From Gryganskiella cystojenkinii (lineage: Eukaryota > Mortierellomycota > Mortierellomycetes > Mortierellales > Mortierellaceae), in NCBI GenBank assembly GCA_015852425.1, contig JAAAIG010000145.1, positions 9,843 through 57,598 of the forward strand: DNA of 47,756 bases, given 5' to 3'. Of the stretch, positions 46,282 to 47,756 are shown in pieces. The notes below the pieces were generated by a model, which worked only from the letters and a program-made list of their open reading frames with translations, did not search any database and was not told where the DNA came from. Every line of letters begins with the position of its first letter. The first letter of the stretch is position 1. The translations under genes were made by a program, and so were the position numbers.

Positions 46282-47756
46282 ATGACTGGGATGTTCCGGA
46301 CACATGCCCTCGATCTACATGAAATTCGCTCAAGAATTGCCACAAACCTCGATGTCAAAGACCTTGCGTCTTGTGCGCGTGTGAGTCAGGATTGGAACGA
46401 CTCATTTACACCACCACTCTACCACTCGATCACCTTGTCGAAATATGGCCCCAGCATAGAATCTGCTGTGAAGAATAAGCACTTTATACACCACCTGACG
46501 ATTCCGAGCAATGAACATGAAAAACTATCATCAGAATATAAACGAGATGAAGCGGTGTCTAGCATCATGACCAACTCGGTTCTGACCACCTTGGACAGGA
46601 GCGGCAACTCGATTCGAAGCCACGGAGCTCAAACACTGTCCAATGCGCTCAAGACCAACTTGACACTGACCAACTTGGACTTGGAGTGCAACAAGATGGG
46701 AGATCATGGAGCTCAGGCGCTGGCTGAGGCACTCAGTATCAACTCGACTTTGTCCACTTTGAACCTGACCAACAACTTGATCGGAGAGTATGGAGCTCGG
46801 TCGCTGGCTGAGGCACTCAAGACCAACTCGGCTCTGTCCACTTTGAACTTGAACAACAACTGGATCGGAGTGAACGGAGCTCAGGCGCTGGGTAAGGCAC
46901 TCAGAACCAACTCGACTTTATCCACTTTGAACTTGGGGTGCAACAAGATGGGAAACCACGGAGCTCAGGCGCTGGCTGAGGCACTCAAGACCAACTCAGC
47001 TTTGTTCGCTCTGACATTGGAGGGCAACTCGATCGAAGAGAATGGAGCCCAGGCACTGGCTGAAGCGCTCAAGACCAACTCGGCTCTGGCCACTTTGAAC
47101 TTGAGCAACAACTGGATCGACGACAACGGAGCTCAGGCGCTGGCTGAGGCACTCAAGACCAACTCGGCTCTGTCCACTTTGAACTTGAACAACAACTGGA
47201 TCGGAGAGAACGGAGGTCAGGCGCTGGCTGAGGCACTCAAGACCAACTCGACCCTGTCCACGTTGATCTTGGGGTTCAACAAGATCGGAGACTACCGAAC
47301 TCAGGCACTGGCTGAGGCTCTCAAGATCAACTCGACTCTGTCCACCTTGAACTTGAGTAGGAACTACATCGGAGATAGCGGAGCTCAGGTGCTGGGTGAA
47401 GCACTCAAGACCAACTATACTCTGACTGCTCTGGACTTGAGTCACAACTCGATCAGAGACGTTGGAGCTCAGGCGCTGGCTGAGGCACTCAAGACCAACT
47501 CGACCCTGTCCACGTTGATCTTGGAATTCACCCAGATCAGAGACTACGGAACTCAGGCACTGGCCGAGGCTCTCAAGATCAACTCGACTCTGTCCACCTT
47601 GAACTTGAGTAGGAACTACATCGGAGATAGCGGAGCTCAGGTGCTGGGTGAAGCACTCAAGACCAACTCGACTCTGACTGCTTTGGACTTGGGTCGCAAC
47701 TCGATCAGAGACGTTGGAGCTCAGGCGCTGGCTGAGGCACTCAAGACCAACTCGAC
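46282..47756 (+). CDS. F-box / leucine-rich repeat protein, 3' end cut off
   Basis: Open frame from the ATG at 46282 to the window end (491 residues, incomplete). An F-box-like segment at about 9-50 (NLDVKDLASCARVSQDWNDS) should bind Skp1 in an SCF ubiquitin ligase. From residue 97 there are 14 complete 28-residue leucine-rich repeats of the ribonuclease-inhibitor/NLR type, consensus TNSTLSTLNLxxNxIGDxGA followed by QALAEALK, and the start of a fifteenth. Such proteins use the curved LRR face to select a substrate. No NACHT ATPase is present. Repeats 9-11 and 12-14 are near-copies at DNA level. The gene starts 190 bp after the tRNA and no intron is needed. The true length is unknown. The long open frame on the opposite strand is a shadow of the 84-bp repeat. 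Confidence 0.85.
   Translation, partial: MTGMFRTHALDLHEIRSRIATNLDVKDLASCARVSQDWNDSFTPPLYHSITLSKYGPSIESAVKNKHFIHHLTIPSNEHEKLSSEYKRDEAVSSIMTNSVLTTLDRSGNSIRSHGAQTLSNALKTNLTLTNLDLECNKMGDHGAQALAEALSINSTLSTLNLTNNLIGEYGARSLAEALKTNSALSTLNLNNNWIGVNGAQALGKALRTNSTLSTLNLGCNKMGNHGAQALAEALKTNSALFALTLEGNSIEENGAQALAEALKTNSALATLNLSNNWIDDNGAQALAEALKTNSALSTLNLNNNWIGENGGQALAEALKTNSTLSTLILGFNKIGDYRTQALAEALKINSTLSTLNLSRNYIGDSGAQVLGEALKTNYTLTALDLSHNSIRDVGAQALAEALKTNSTLSTLILEFTQIRDYGTQALAEALKINSTLSTLNLSRNYIGDSGAQVLGEALKTNSTLTALDLGRNSIRDVGAQALAEALKTNS
46570..47756 (+). repeat. 84-bp tandem repeat encoding LRRs
   Basis: Fourteen full units plus a partial one, starting at 46570 with period 84 bp. The unit ends (GGAGCTCAGGCGCTGGCTGAGGCACTCAAG-type sequence) are the most conserved. 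Units 9-11 (47242-47493) and 12-14 (47494-47745) form a 252-bp higher-order duplication that differs at few positions. Confidence 0.95.

Noticed and set aside
46996..47445. Minus-strand 149-codon repeat protein
   Set aside because: Shadow of the 84-bp LRR repeat; the plus-strand reading has a proper LRR consensus and an F-box.
1..47756. CRISPR array, rRNA, prokaryotic operon or complete transposon
   Set aside because: No spacer-repeat pattern, rRNA core or transposase or reverse-transcriptase motif was seen on either strand; tandem repeats present have no unique spacers.

Overview
The window looks like nuclear DNA of an early-diverging filamentous fungus. I infer Mortierellomycota or Mucoromycota from style, not from a marker. 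The evidence is dense GT-AG introns mostly of 80-200 nt, intron branch sites of the CTAAC type, long Gln/Asn/Ser/His low-complexity stretches in regulators, a fungal-type MSH2, an Integrator subunit 8 homologue (Integrator is missing from the familiar yeasts), and an F-box protein with NLR-type leucine-rich repeats. All exon joins below were worked out by eye. Each chosen join uses GT-AG and keeps phase through to the stop, but no transcript was available.

Left part (1-15 kb): an eroded stretch with a broken DDI1-type protease fragment and another frameshifted relic; then, all on the minus strand, a LARGE/B4GAT1-like GT49 glycosyltransferase (3947-8412), a secreted His/Asp/Lys-rich repeat protein (8972-10792) and a three-finger C2H2 regulator (11648-15023) with a 10-N assembly gap in one intron. 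From 15.0 to 24.9 kb there is almost no recognisable coding sequence, apart from a weak small-gene candidate near 20 kb and a decayed cysteine-rich secreted-protein gene at 23.4-23.8 kb.

Right part (24.9-47.8 kb): MSH2 (13 exons, minus) and an INTS8-like gene (12 exons, plus) diverge from a promoter of about 300 bp. INTS8 ends next to an 11-bp minisatellite of about 35 units. Then come a GDP-fucose-transporter-like SLC35C1 gene (minus), an unrecognised low-complexity protein (minus) that diverges from a six-exon coiled-coil protein (plus), a small membrane protein, a probably broken gene, a tRNA-Glu(CTC), and an F-box/LRR gene that runs off the window end.

Functional links are loose. The GT49 enzyme and the SLC35C1-like transporter both serve Golgi glycosylation but are about 29 kb apart and not a cluster. 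MSH2 acts in mismatch repair, the INTS8 homologue in transcription and snRNA biogenesis. No self-contained novel operon-like system is visible. The least ordinary items are the fungal Integrator subunit, the His-rich repeat protein, the decayed secreted cysteine-rich gene and the actively duplicating LRR array.
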